Assembly (NCBI GenBank): GCA_024036415.1
Contig: JAMWET010006544.1
Location: 587,501 to 651,500 of the forward strand
Direction: 5' to 3'
Length of the DNA stretch: 64,000 nt
Source: Prochilodus magdalenae
Lineage: Eukaryota; Chordata; Actinopteri; Characiformes; Prochilodontidae
A program made the position numbers and the translations under genes. This document shows, one piece after another, positions 1 through 18,369 of this stretch. The stretch's first letter is position 1. Every line of letters starts with the position of its first letter. The notes beneath the pieces are model-generated. The model was given only the letters and a program-made list of their open reading frames with translations, made no database searches and had not been told where the DNA came from.

Positions 1-1007
1 CCACAACTCAATGCCAAAGCTTTGCATTGGGGCTCTGGTGCAGCTGTTTCAAAGAATGCCATTCTATTAACAATGATTTTCTATGGAGATTGTACTAGCT
101 GTGTGGAACTGGATACCAGTGTCAACCATGGGTGCACAAATACTTCTGAACATTTTATGTTATTCTATATTAATTGTTACTGTGCTGAACCAGCTCTCTT
201 TCATGTCTACCCAGACTCTGCTTTCTATTGTTATGCTGTTGTGTTTATAGTCTGTCGTAATGTGTTGTGACAGAGAGAGGGACTGCGTGGCTGACCTCTG
301 ACACAAGCACCCATAAGCTGGCAGATACAGTGTCTGCTCTGTGCTGATGACCGTCTGCCTCATGTCAGGTCTAGTCTCCCTGAATGTGTGCATGGGCCGC
401 AGACCTAAACCAACCACCATTAATCATCTCGTTTGGACTTATCGGCTAGACATATGCAAGTCTCTCAATGCCCATCCTGTTTCAAAAAAATACACTGCTC
501 CTCCAGTATGGACAGTTTTGATGAATAGCCTGATTGGTACTAGGTCATTTATCTCTCAGCAGCTCTGCACAGGAGATGAAACAGTTTCATATGAAGGTCA
601 AATAAGTCAACATGTTTCACTTTTGTGTGTGGCCATGTGTGCATATGTGTTGTCTTTAAAGTAAATAGTTGCCTCATCCACGGTACTTCTAATGTTTAAG
701 GGAAACTTTTTTCTGACTATGTTTAATCCCCACCTTAAATGCAGGTGGAATGCATTAAAAACCAGCTAAGGGTGGTCAGCGTGAAGATTTCTGCTGTTAT
801 ATTAGGCAGATTAGTACTTGTACCTCTACTTGTACCCAGCTTACAGCACCCTCCAGCTCGAGCCGAGAGATTATCAGCCAAAGGCTTGTGCTGCCATGGT
901 GCTACTACCTACACACGCAGCTCCAGCTTTAGGTTCCTTTTGGAACTGTGTCATTCTCACTATTACAATAAAGCGACACTGAGTGGAAGAGTTCTGTCAC
1001 TTTGGCA
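1..1007. other. 5' flank of tmem72, no recognised gene
   Basis: AT-rich sequence with short random ORFs on both strands. None has family-like sequence or convincing splice sites. The last part must include the promoter or 5' UTR of tmem72, but I see no clear TATA box or CpG-rich patch. Confidence 0.4.
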
Positions 1008-7184
<6,177 letters not shown>

Positions 7185-7819
7185 ATGGTGGCTATGGGAA
7201 AGTGAAAATGCACTGTGATTTACTTATGCCTTGTGTTTTGGAAGTCACATAATTACAGTGCAACTTACACACAGTTACATCATGCTGGAATGGGGCCATT
7301 TTTCCAAATAGCGGCAGCATGTAAATAATTATTCACATCTACAGCATGAACTTTTCAAAACAGTCTCCTTAAATGAACATATTGCTCTTCCAAAGCTTTC
7401 TCAGGACAGTGCTGCTGTTCATTGTGGTACAAAGTATATTTGAAATAGGAACAGTGTATAATCGCCAATCTTAAAGAATGTTGCATATTTTATATAAAAT
7501 GATTGAATGACTAGAAAAACAGCTAGCCTACAGTTGCAAAATTACCTGGATTTCTGCATTGGTTACTACCAACGTATTGTAGTCTGATCATTATCTAAGT
7601 CACAATTTATATTGTGATATATTTATATTGTGAGCATTTAGCAGACCAAGTAGTTATGTCCAAACTACAAAAGACTCCACAGACTACCTTTGTTTTAGAA
7701 TCATAATCACGTAAACTCGCCATGTATTTTACACATACAAGGAATTTGGCTTAGTAAGTCACACGTGTGACATGTAACATACTGGGCAAACCAGACAAGC
7801 ACACAGACTAGAAGTGCAT

Positions 7820-8540
7820 ATTTAACTAAGAAAAATAAAATACAGTACAATAAACAGAGTTAAGGATAAGAATAATAAAGAGCTGGAAAGGAGCTAAAGA
7901 GAATTGTGAATCTATATACAACATGTATGAATGTCTATGCATTCAGGTTTGAGTAGACATGAATAAACTAATATGTAGAATATTACAGAATGATACACAT
8001 TGATGTACAGTTGTACAAATATGCATTATGTTACTGTAGCATGAGTTAACATGAGTTACTGCACTACAGTAAGTGTACAGTAAAGGTGGTTTACGTTTAC
8101 ATTTAGGTGTGAGGTGTCCACTGTGGTTAATAAGCACTACAGCTCTGGGAATAACAGCTGTTTGGCATGCCTGATTGTCCTGGTTTTGATGGCCACGAGT
8201 CTTCAACCAAAGAGAAGTGGCAGTAAAAGGTGATGTCCAAAATGAGAGGGGTCAGCAGCAATTGTGCCAACACGCTTCATCACCCTACTGTTCTAGATGT
8301 CCTGCTGGCAGTATACATCCAATGATCCGCTCTGCTGTCCTGATTATGTGCTGGAGTTTGGCTCGTTCTCATGAGGTGGAGGAACGAAATCATGTGTTCC
8401 TCTCCCATTTCAGACCCAGGGCATAGTAGCGCCTTGGAACTTGAGTGACGCCACACTGGAAACCACAGACCATTATTGCTGAGAAGGGTAGGGAAGGGCG
8501 AGGGTGGGTTGCACATGAAGTCCATTACCATCTCTACTGT
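7820..8540. repeat. Probable interspersed retroelement fragment downstream of tmem72
   Basis: Contains short AT-rich words followed by a GC-richer segment (ccgctctgctgtcctgattatg, tggagtttggctcg). This resembles the 3' regions of common teleost LINE-like repeats. No reading frame survives, and the family assignment is uncertain. Confidence 0.35.
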
Positions 8541-8689
8541 TTTTCTTTGTGTTAAGCAGCGTGTGACTGCTGCTGCACCAGGTGATCAGCTGCTCATCTT
8601 CCTCTCTGTAGGCAGGCTCAAGACTTTCCCAGCTGGCTCCTTGACAGTATGATCTGCAGCAACTCTGGCACTGTGATGGACACCATGAT

Positions 8690-9345
8690 TAAAACCACTG
8701 CTGTCTCAACATTGCCTATGACCAACTGGATGTTTCACGATGCTACTAAGTAATGCCCTATGGACAGATGAGACAAAAGTGGGCCTAAATACATTGTGAG
8801 CATGAATACACTATGCTATGTTTGGGAAGAAAAGATACTGCACACCAACACCAAATCCCGTCCTAACTTGGGAACATGTTGGAGGAAGCATCTTGGTTTG
8901 GGGCTGCTTTGCTGCTTCAGGACCTGGATGTCCTGTGATCATTGAGAGATCAATCGATTCAAATGTGCATCAAACCGTTTTACAGGAAACAATAAGGGCA
9001 GCAGTCAGGCTGAAGAGGGAGGCTGGGTGATGCAACAAGACAATGACCCACAGCCACACAGGTAAACCAATGTAAGAATGGTTAAAACAGAATCGATTTG
9101 TGTTTTGAAACTGTGAATCCGTATCGAGATGCTGTGGTATGACCTGAAGAGGCCTTTTCGAGATACTGATAAACTAAAACATGCTTGCAGGGAGGAATGG
9201 TCCAAAATTCCTCCTCAGTGTTTTGCAAATCTTATTGCAGGAAGCCACAGGAGACATCTGGCAGGGGTGATTGCTGCTAAAGAGGATCTAGAGGTTATTA
9301 AACTGATAAGGGATTCCGTCTCAGTGTGCTCAATAAAAACATAAA
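8690..9345 (+). pseudogene. Tc1-like transposase relic (C-terminal half)
   Basis: Broken reading frames on the + strand spell Tc1-family DDE transposase blocks in order: SDETK-like residues near 8770, GGSILVWGCFAASGPG (about 8880-8930), QQDNDP near 9033, then LWYDLKRPF (about 9130) and EEWSKIPPQCF (about 9195). In intact Tc1 proteins these blocks lie in one frame. Here they are split by frame changes and stops, the SPDLNPIE region is degraded, and the N-terminal DNA-binding half is missing. This is a dead copy. I could not delimit terminal inverted repeats around it. Confidence 0.85.
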
Positions 9346-10765
9346 AAGTACACCTGTATACATTTATTAGCTTACCTGAATTGTGATTGTCTGTAAGTGT
9401 GGCTTAGATAATTATCAGACCACAATTTATTAATCTAATCAGTGCAGAAATCCAGGTACTTACAAAATGTTGCAACTTCTCATAGTGAATACACATATCA
9501 TCTTGACTGTGATCTAAATTCCCATTTAACCATTCTCCTCAGAAAGGCTTCGATTATGAGGTTAGCACTCTTGAAAGCTAAATTAGCAATCACCCTGTTA
9601 CATGAATCTAACATCTGGTCATGCTCATCTGCATTATCCTCCCACTTATCCATCCTGACTGATACTGTCAGCTGTGTGTTTAGTTAGAGTGAGCTAGAGC
9701 CTGGAATAGACAGTGATCTTATTTAATGCCTCTGAGACGTGACCATGGTGATCTTCATGTTGTGAGCAGCTGCGCAACCACCGTTGCTGTATTGTTGGAC
9801 TGCCTCTGTTCCTTTCTGCTTGAGCTGTAATCTTTAAAATCCTTCAAATGACAAAAAAGAGAATGATAAATCTTTTAAATGTTGCAAGAATGCATTTTCT
9901 TTTTTATAAAATGGTTTATTTGATTGAAGTATTTCTGGAGCCCTGCTGCTGGTCTCTAGTGCTATTGTTGGAGTCTCGCCTCAAAACCACATCTACTGCA
10001 TCAAGCCTTTATAAATCAATACAAGCCTAAGTCTCCATTCATCATCTGCAGGTCAGACCAAGAAAAGAGCTTTTTTCCCCATCAAGAGCAGACAGCTGCA
10101 ATCCCCTCAGGGCTAACACTCTGCCCCCTGTCTAACCTTGATGGACAGTCTCTAATGCTTAAATCTGCTGAGTATAAAGCATTAGGTTGGGTTGGGGCAT
10201 TACTGTCTTGTGTTAGTCATTATCAAAAAACCTACAGGCCATGGACATGGCCTTTGGCAGCAGAGCAAAAACGGCTCTGTTTGAAAGAACTGGAGTGAAG
10301 AATCGGGGTGACGCAATGAGGGTCCCTCTACATGGGCAGAAAAGCTTTGCTAAGCTAAAAGGGAAAACATGTCTGATCTGAACTGGACAGTAAGCTTATT
10401 TCTGCATGAGGCTGAATGAGGTTCCTTTTTTGGCCTCCTCTTTTAAATAATCACATCCTTTTTAGACAAAGCGGGCTTCCCATGGGGGAAGTGTCTTGGC
10501 AGCTGAAAGGATCAGCTTCCTCAAATACTTTATCAGGTCTTCTGGCGTCATATTTTCCTAGATGAAATTCTCAGGCTAAAAAAAACAGGAAACAGAGGCT
10601 GAGCTGAGCGACACGATCATTGGCGCAGCAAACAGCCTAGCAGAGCTGCTCACTGACACTGTACATCTGTCTGACAGATGATCTACACAGGCAGTCCAGT
10701 CTGAGGAGAGTGTGTCTGATGATGCTCCCGCATCTGTGAGATATGAACACAGCTACACCTACATG
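9346..10765. other. Intergenic, nothing recognised
   Basis: No gene, RNA gene or named repeat recognised. Short ORFs lack family-like sequence. Confidence 0.4.
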
Positions 10766-10769
10766 AGCT

Positions 10770-11003
10770 GATAAGCCAGGCCACGAAGCCGCACAACTCG
10801 TTTCCCGGGGCAACCAAATGGACCGCCTACGCGATGCTTTAATTGGCTTGCCTTGTCAGATGGCTCTGTGATTGGCTGGAAAGGACGCCGCTCAGCACGG
10901 CGTGTAAAAGCGTCGAAGTACGGTCGACTGAATAAAGCATATCGATAAAGTGGACGTCCTTGTGAGGTTGGCGCTGGACGAGAGGCTATGTGCAAGGCCA
11001 CCG
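10770..11003 (+). promoter_or_regulatory. CpG-rich promoter-like patch, possible non-coding first exon of rassf4
   Basis: This roughly 230-base stretch is unusually rich in CpG for the window (roughly twenty CpGs by eye) and carries ATTGG words at about 10841 and 10873. It ends in a strong donor-like sequence, CCACCG/GTAAGG, at 11003/11004 on the + strand. The rassf4 start-codon exon at 24668 begins with an acceptor, so that gene must have an upstream non-coding exon. This patch is the best candidate I see, 13.7 kb upstream. The alternative is a CpG-rich repeat or the promoter of an unannotated transcript. Confidence 0.35.
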
Positions 11004-11009
11004 GTAAGG

Positions 11010-11930
11010 CTGCCTGTTTCTCTTTTCCTGCTTCTCAGCATAAGCGAACAGAAACAGCAGAAGTGTGCTACATTGAAAACAGGGCTGAGGGGGAGGTACG
11101 GAAGGTTGAGGTAGTGTCCGCTGGACCTGCAGGTAAAGTCTATAGGCTTTATATATTCGACTAACTGGAAGGTTTTCAAGCCCTGATCCTACATGTACTT
11201 CTGGAACTGCTGGTTCATCATATCGCGCCGACATAGACTGAAAGAAACAGGTTTTCACTGCACATCGGCCTAACGTTACATTCTTCCTCTGGACTCTTAA
11301 TAAACCCATAGTCTGTGGGTTTTGGCATGTTTTGTCATGTTTAGTTTTGGTTGTTGTTGTTGTAGACACTCTACCCAGTTTGATTTCCCAGCCCCAGCAA
11401 CTTCTGCAAAACAGCCAGTTTCCCGTCATGTCAGTCACGGTCTTCACAAGCTGGAGCTCTGCAGCTGCACCAGAGCACTGAGCGAGATTCAATTAGTCTG
11501 TAATGAAGAGCCACAACTGGTGGAGCTGGCTGATTAGTTGGGAGGGTCACACTGTGAAGCTCATCCCTGAGCAAGACTGGCTTGATTGGTGCCCTTTTGT
11601 CTGGTAGAGACATCATTTACTGTTTGTTATGGCAGCCGTTTAGGTGCTTTCCTTTAGATGATCTAATGTGGACCCACTGAATAATTTATAGTCCTAGACA
11701 GAGGTGGGGGTCATGTCACAGCACGCTTTACTCATGTTTATGCTCATATTCTGTTCTCAAATATTTTAGTTTTAATGAACCGGTGAAACAGATCCCCCGT
11801 GTTTTAAATGCCCATATTCTGGGTTTTTCTTCCATTTCTTTTTTTATTATTAATAATATTTTTCCTAATTAAGGTTAACCTGTAGCATTTGTGTGGTTCC
11901 AGGTACCTAATGTGTCCAAAATTCATTTTT
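11010..11930. other. Intergenic, nothing firmly recognised
   Basis: A 168-codon open frame on the - strand (10986-11492) covers part of this stretch. Its protein is compositionally ordinary and unfamiliar, and no splice or promoter context supports it. CpG density falls off gradually from the neighbouring patch. Confidence 0.35.
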
Positions 11931-12260
11931 CATGACCATTTTCTAACCTCTCATAATCCCTTAAAATGAACCAGGCTGTTTTGTTACTGTCTCTTTAACA
12001 CTGATCTAAGATGACTGAGCTATCTTCTGATAGGCTGTCTTGTATTGTAACTCATTCAGAAAAACACCCAGAGCTTAAAACTTTACAAAAGTGGGTGGGT
12101 GGGGCTAGGTAAGATAAACATTTGGATATTTGTCAAGGAGTTGGTGCCTGTGACATCACAGAAATAATAAATATTGTAGAAAACAATTTTACAGCCTAAA
12201 TTCTATACATGGACTGAATGATTGGGTAGTGAAGGGTTAATTGTGGAACTTCAGCTCCGG
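11930..12260. repeat. Interspersed repeat, teleost family A
   Basis: Contains the order ctgataggctgtcttgtat, gtgggtgggtggggctagg, gttggtgcctgtgacatcac, tacatggactgaatg. I associate this with a mid-copy repeat in fish genomes. A shorter relic of the same sort may lie near 37740-37830 (gtgacattacaaaaa ... tacatagactgtatgag). Confidence 0.5.
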
Positions 12261-12859
12261 TTATTAACAAGCAAAGGTGAATTCAATAATATGGGACTTT
12301 GAAGCAATGCCCTAACAACAGTATAGCTACATTTTATTTCACTCATACATGTCCTACAAATAAACAGTTAGCTACAGTGGCTCTCAGCCCTGCACCGCTC
12401 TGTCCATTTGAGTGGTTTTCCTGCTCCCAGCACACCTGGTCCAACTAAGCAGTTACTTAGCAAGCCCTTCCTCTTAAAGGAAGTCTCAAAGCAGGAAAAC
12501 ACAAACACAAATGTGCTGGACAGTGCAGAAAACTCAAACGAACCTCTCTCAGCATGTAAATGATTTTTTATGTAATGTATTTTTGTTAATTGACTAATTA
12601 AATTCATATTTTCTGTTGTTTTGTTGGACTAAGCGTTCAATAATCAAATTCAGATAGAGTTTAATACTGTTTATAGGTTGTTCATGATCAATACTATTTA
12701 GTCATAAGGTGTAAGCAGTTTGATCAGAGCCCTTAGATGTTTCAAGCCCTATTGTGCTCATTTTCAGTTTTTATAATAAAATAGATTTACATTTTTCAGT
12801 GTCCCAAAAAACATAAAATTTGTCTTACTGTACATCCCTGTTCACTTTCCTGTGTTACA

Positions 12860-13310
12860 AGCCATTCTCCAGATGAGCCCAGTGTGCTCTGCTGGGTCAG
12901 TTGGCCCACTATGATTGGTCCACCACCAAAGCTCTTGGTAGCAATAGCAGCACCCATGCTACAACTCCACCCCTGCAGTCTGTAGACAGACTCTTCTGTC
13001 CTGAGCAGCTGTAAACTCTGATGTGGCTATTCTTACAAATCCAAACCAGCTACAAAACTAAACAACCTCTTCTTAACTTTCAGTAGTTGCTGTTCGTTGT
13101 GTGAGGATGTGCCAAGTGTTCCGGTAGATGGGTTGTGTTACAAGATGACGTCGCCTTGTAACAGAGAAAAGAGCTGGAATTCCAACAAGGCATTTCAGGC
13201 AGCTCAGACAAGTGGTTTCTGGGAAGACTGCTTTGGGCTTATTACTTTGCAGACCGTTTACATGCACAAAAGCTACATAATACACTAAAGGTAAAGGAAA
13301 ACAGGAGAGA
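12860..13310 (+). repeat. Interspersed repeat family B, copy 1
   Basis: This stretch (cccagtgtgctctg..., gtgaggatgtg, ttacaagatgac, aggcatttcaggcagctcaga, ccgtttacatgcacaaaagctac) parallels the same words in the same order at about 61860-62600, and reversed at about 47450-48250 inside paox intron 1. It is therefore a dispersed repeat shared between this intergenic region and the paox gene. Confidence 0.6.
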
Positions 13311-13473
13311 TATAATAGGTGCTCTTTCAAATTTATTGTGACAGACAAACTCATTAAAATGAATGAATATAGGAAAAGTGCAAGAGGAGGAAGAAGTCCC
13401 AGAATTCATTCTGGTTTATATGAGCATTTTTTATTTTCTTTAATCATTGTGTTTTCTAATTCTAACATGCATT

Positions 13474-13477
<4 letters not shown>

Positions 13478-13551
<74 letters not shown>
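13478..13551. repeat. (TA)n microsatellite
   Basis: About 37 uninterrupted TA units. Open frames across it reading Ile-Tyr repeats are artefacts. Confidence 0.95.
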
Positions 13552-13555
<4 letters not shown>

Positions 13556-13559
13556 GCAT

Positions 13560-14750
13560 TGGAAAACAGCAGTTTTATATAGGGTTATATAGTCTGCATT
13601 ATTTGAATAACGCTGAAAGGACAGTTTTTCGTGTAGCATACACATTCATTGCCAGCAGTTACAGCTTCTTTCACCTTGTTTTCTTTTTGGTTTCACGTAG
13701 TATGCAGGCTTGCTTCTTACGTTCATCATTCTTAATCCTGCAGAAATCAGCAAAAAGAAGAGTTTAGCCTGAATCTGCCATGCAGGTTCCTCACCTAAAT
13801 CAATAAGTGCTTGTGGCTTGACTACACATTGTTGTATGATCATCTGGAACCTTAGTAGCTGTATCACAGCACAGCAACATTGTTTACACTTATGCTCTTA
13901 TGCACATGACATTAGTAATGCCTTACTCGGTGTTCACCATGTAGTACTTAGTTTTCAGTTCTCAATTCAAAGGTTATTAGGTCACAATTTGATTTCTGCG
14001 GGCAGTTCATGCATACAGAGAAAAGTCTGAATGCAATCTTTTGTTTCCATCACTAGGTGGCAGTGTTCATCAAGGTCTGTACAGTGTTTGATGTGAAAGA
14101 CCAATTAGGGAAATAAATAATAATTACACATACTTAATATATACTGAAATACTAGATTATTGCATGCCTTGTACCTTTGCCACTGAATCATTTTGTAGGT
14201 TTACAATTATACAGTTTATTAGTCACCTTTTACCCCCATCCATCAGTAAAAAAGACCATCACAGAGGGCATCTCTGACTATATATTATTAGAGAAAGGGA
14301 CCATCAAGAGTGATAAACTATATATAGTGCATAGGAAGGCAGATGTGAGCTGCTTACCGTTCCCAACACTTCCTCAGTACCATCCCTTGTTTGGAATTTG
14401 GACGCAGGCAAATCCACGAATTTTCCACTTGGATGCTGGGAATTAGATTAAAATATTATTATCTGGAGACAACTCTGTTTCAACATCCAGACACTCAAAC
14501 CTTCATCAAGCCTCTTGCATTCTCAATAAGGAAATGGGTCAATAAAGGATTGTCTGTTGTTGACAAACCAAGTGCCTGTAATAAAACGTGTGTGTTCTGG
14601 GAGTGTGTCAGGCAGACTTTGTGTGTGGCCATTAACGTCACTTATGTGAGCGTTAAAATAAATTCAAATTCCTCAAGGAAATAGAAAAAAAGAAGCTGCA
14701 TGCCTGATGCTATGTGCATTTGACTCTGTTTGCAAAATGTCACTACGAAA
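13560..14750. other. Intergenic, nothing recognised
   Basis: Only short unrelated ORFs. A small word near 14050 (cactaggtggcagtgttcatc) resembles a piece common in fish repeats. Confidence 0.35.
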
Positions 14751-14754
14751 AGAA

Positions 14755-14835
14755 CAGGTAGATAGTGCAGTGGATTATCACTTTGCACATGAGATATTTG
14801 GGTTTCAGTCCAGGCAGGAGTTTGATTTGAGATAA
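14755..14835 (+). repeat. tRNA-derived SINE head
   Basis: An A-box matching TRGYNNARYGG exactly lies at 14763-14773, and a degenerate B-box (ggtttcagtcc; 8 of 11 positions of GGTTCGANTCC) lies at 14801-14811. Spacing is right for a pol III internal promoter. It does not fold as a complete tRNA, so a SINE relic is more likely than a tRNA gene. Confidence 0.45.
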
Positions 14836-17800
14836 TGAACTAAATGTCTTGTGTACTTCACAAATAAAATGATGTACTAAAAAGCAAAATGTAACCTTTC
14901 GTTTAACTGTTGTTAAATATTCATGAGAGTAGTGTATCAATGGGCCTCCTAATGGCTCCCACCACTTGTAATTATATTATAGAGGTTCGTGACAATCACA
15001 ACTCCAGGCTGATTACAAAAGTGCAACCATAAACTTTAACCCTCTAACTTCCTGCTCAACTTTTTGGTTGAACTGAACTCAACCTGATTATGCCATCTTT
15101 ACCTGTCGGTAGAGGTGTGCTTGCCAAATCCCTCAAATCATAAGGATGTTTTAGATGGAATTTTTGAAGGTGAGCTTTTAGTGGCATTTTATAATTTCAG
15201 AATTTTTTATAAACAGAATTATGTAACTTTATACAACAAAGTTTATAAGGATGAAATAATAATTAAAATGATTAATATTTTTTATGGTAATATGTCTATA
15301 AGCTAATATAATTAATATAGTGCTAAGCTAATATAATTAAGATCAACTATGTGCTTCATTATTATTGCCCCAAATAAACAAAAAATCATATTCTTGATAA
15401 GGATGTAAAAGGGTTAACATCCACAGTAGTTAACGTTAATATGCGAGAACAGAAGTGTTAATTACCAGTTTCTGTTTACAGTGTCTTCTGTCTCTCACTA
15501 TCAGTTTTCGTCTCTTTTCTTAGTAAGAGTTTATTGACGGCTTCATAACCCTTCCAGACACACAGAGTTGTTGTCTCTTACAATGGATCGATGGACAGAA
15601 ACACTTGTGGATTTGTTCATATCTGAGACATTTAAGTACTGCATATCTGATGGAGGCAGTTTTGGAGGTCTATCAGTTCTTGAGTCGCATGTTTGTGTTT
15701 GAATAAATAAATATAAAATAAATAAATAAATAAAATTGCCTTTTCCTTCTGTTATCTTAAATCAAATGTCCCTAAAATATTTACTGAAAAATAAATAACT
15801 TGTACTAAAACTAAGGTATTTTGACTTATATGTTGATTTATATGTAGTTATGTAAATGAAGGATGGCCTCTGTGCTTTGCACAGTACTGTTTATTCAATT
15901 ATTAATCATAATCTAAGCGTTAAAAAGTGGCTCTGAATTCCCATGTGTACCCTGTGTATTTCTGTCGCTCCCACATGATTTTCTGTGCCATGGTGCAAAA
16001 CATCTAGCAAGCTAGCATGCCTGCATTTTTAAACAGGATATGATTTGCTTTTATGGAGCAATTTACTGATTTACAAACAGCAGCATTCCATAGCCCAGTT
16101 GAGGTGTGTGGTCCTTGTCAGTACAAACAACGTGCAGCCTACACTTGCATGCCAACGTTTGGGAGCTGTGGCCAACTAAAATGTTAAGGTTTACTTAGAA
16201 CAAAAAAAAAAACAGTCCTCTACAGAGAGCTGAGTTCTACACACTGTAATGCAGAACTGATTCTGATGTCATTCCATCACAATCCAGATACTCTGGTGAA
16301 CATAGCTGCATTTCACTTGCATTATCTGGAATTTAGGTATTTTTTGCCCAAACTTGTCTCAACACATCTTCAGCGATTGGATTTCAGTCACAGCTGGAAG
16401 GATCCGTAGCATCCATCATGGTCTGTGTTCAGTAAATAGATTGGGCATGAAATGTTATGCAGTTTCCTCAACATCTGCAGGAGTGGTGGGCGATTATCTC
16501 AAAGTTATACTCAGACCAAACAACTCAAGCGGGCATAAATCTAGATAAGCAGCTTAAACTTGAGGACAGTTTGCAGGACATTTGCAGGGAAACCAGCTTT
16601 TCGGACATGCGTAACATGTCTCATTTATATCTCTTTAGAAAGAAAAACTGCAGGAAAGATTTCTCTGCTCCAGAATAGTTTAGCTGGTATTGATTACATA
16701 TGTAATGTTTGTTAGACCACTATTAGTCTGTAGTGAAAGTAACTGCGGTGAGAGAAGACACGTGTTGCAAATGACTGAACAACCTTATATAATGAGGTGA
16801 AAGGATGTAACATGAGCATTGAGTTTATCTGTAACAACAAGCCCGTAATTCCAGAACAGTAGCTTTATAGAAGAGGACAATACATTCCTAAATTTGGGTG
16901 TAATGTGATGATGCGAATGTACTTGCATGTACTCTTGCATAATGGCTCACTAACCTGAGGTCATTAAGATCAATTAACTTAGATAAGACCAAAAGTCTAT
17001 TTCCCAGAACACCTCCTAACATATCAGGGGTTTTAATTCAAATGTATTGTTCTCATTTTTTTATTAGCTCTCTTTGCAAAGTGATATTTTTGAGTCTAAA
17101 TATTTCTAAGCAACTCTTCTACTTTTGGCTATGATGATGTTCTTGTGGTGTTCGCCAGTTCATCTTGCAGCCATAAATACTATCAAGTGGAAAAAATCAG
17201 CCCTCCGTTTCTAAACACCATGACACTGATGAGTGACTTCTATAAGCTATTTGATTGTTGCTGTATAAAACAATCAGAAAAAATAACTAGTCGTTTCCCC
17301 TGATAGTACAGGGGAATTAAGATTAAGCAGAAGATGAAATAATAGAGTACTGCCAGTTAAGTTGAAACCATTAAAACTGGATGTGCAGTTTGAGTTATCC
17401 TTACTGCTGCAGAAGTGTGGGTCACTGAAAATAAACAAGTACCTATACCTTATATACAAAGGTATGTGAGCTTTAACCTGTGAAGTGTCTTTATTTTGCA
17501 GAGCCGACAAGTCTGCACCATTTGCATCATTCCAGTCAAGTACTTTCAGTTTGACAGCATATGACACTGAAAATATGTGAAAGTGATTTTTGTCAATAAA
17601 AGACTTAACCAATGGCAGGACAATCAGTCACGTTTCCTAGTTTCAGTCTTGGAAAGCTCTGTATATTTTCAGTTGTCAAAACTTCACCTGTGGATGAAAC
17701 CCTGCATGTTCACTCAGACATGCTACAGCTTGCAAAACAGAATGATGTGCAAGACCCTAAATGCACTTCTTTGCATGGACTATTAATACGACTTACATAA

Positions 17801-18296
17801 CAGCTATTAACTAAAGATGAAATTATTAAGTATTAACATTGCTGCTGCTTTTTATTTACAGCTGAACAACAGCTGTTCACAACAATGAATTAAAGCATGT
17901 TTTCCTGAAATGCTGTCTAACTTCTTATTAAGAGATACTTACATGATTTGAACTTTGTTGCAAAGAGGCTCCGCCACTTTAATTTGAAAGTCACTGATGC
18001 GTCTCCATTTCACAAACCCAGTCTCCTGGGGACACACACATTTTTCCCGAACGGACGAGGCACCAGACACATTTTCTGGAAACCAAAGGGGGAAAAAAGC
18101 ACAATAAATGTCCAGCTTTGTTATACTATTAGAAAAGTTTGTAGATGATCACTGAGAGAAGTAAGGCACCAGAACTCTACCTTTGATGATGTTTAGGAAA
18201 AGGAAGAGCATCAGAGTGTGTTGCAGTCTCCTGAAAGCCATGTCAGCTGTAAACAGCAGTGGGGCAATATCCACCTCGATGTGCTTGCTGAGGAGT
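14836..18296. other. Intergenic, nothing recognised
   Basis: AT-rich, with a short (AAAT)n run near 15700-15735. No exon-like or repeat-family sequence recognised. Confidence 0.35.
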
Positions 18297-18369
18297 GTGT
18301 GTGTTTGTGTTTGTATGTATGCGCGTGTGTGTGTGTGTCTATGTGTATGTGTGTGTGTGTGTGTGTGTC
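18295..18369. repeat. (GT)n imperfect microsatellite
   Basis: GT-rich array with TTTGT and ATGT interruptions. Overlapping ORFs of Thr-His or Val-Cys repeats are artefacts. Confidence 0.9.

Noticed and set aside
10986..11492. 168-codon - strand ORF as a gene
   Set aside because: No recognisable family and no splice or promoter support. Its length may reflect the higher GC of this patch.
13338..13767. ORFs of alternating Ile and Tyr
   Set aside because: Simple translation of the (TA)n array. The same holds at 30072-30555 and 36303-36590.
14755..14835. A tRNA gene
   Set aside because: A-box and partial B-box are present, but no cloverleaf or acceptor stem can be drawn; a SINE relic is more likely.
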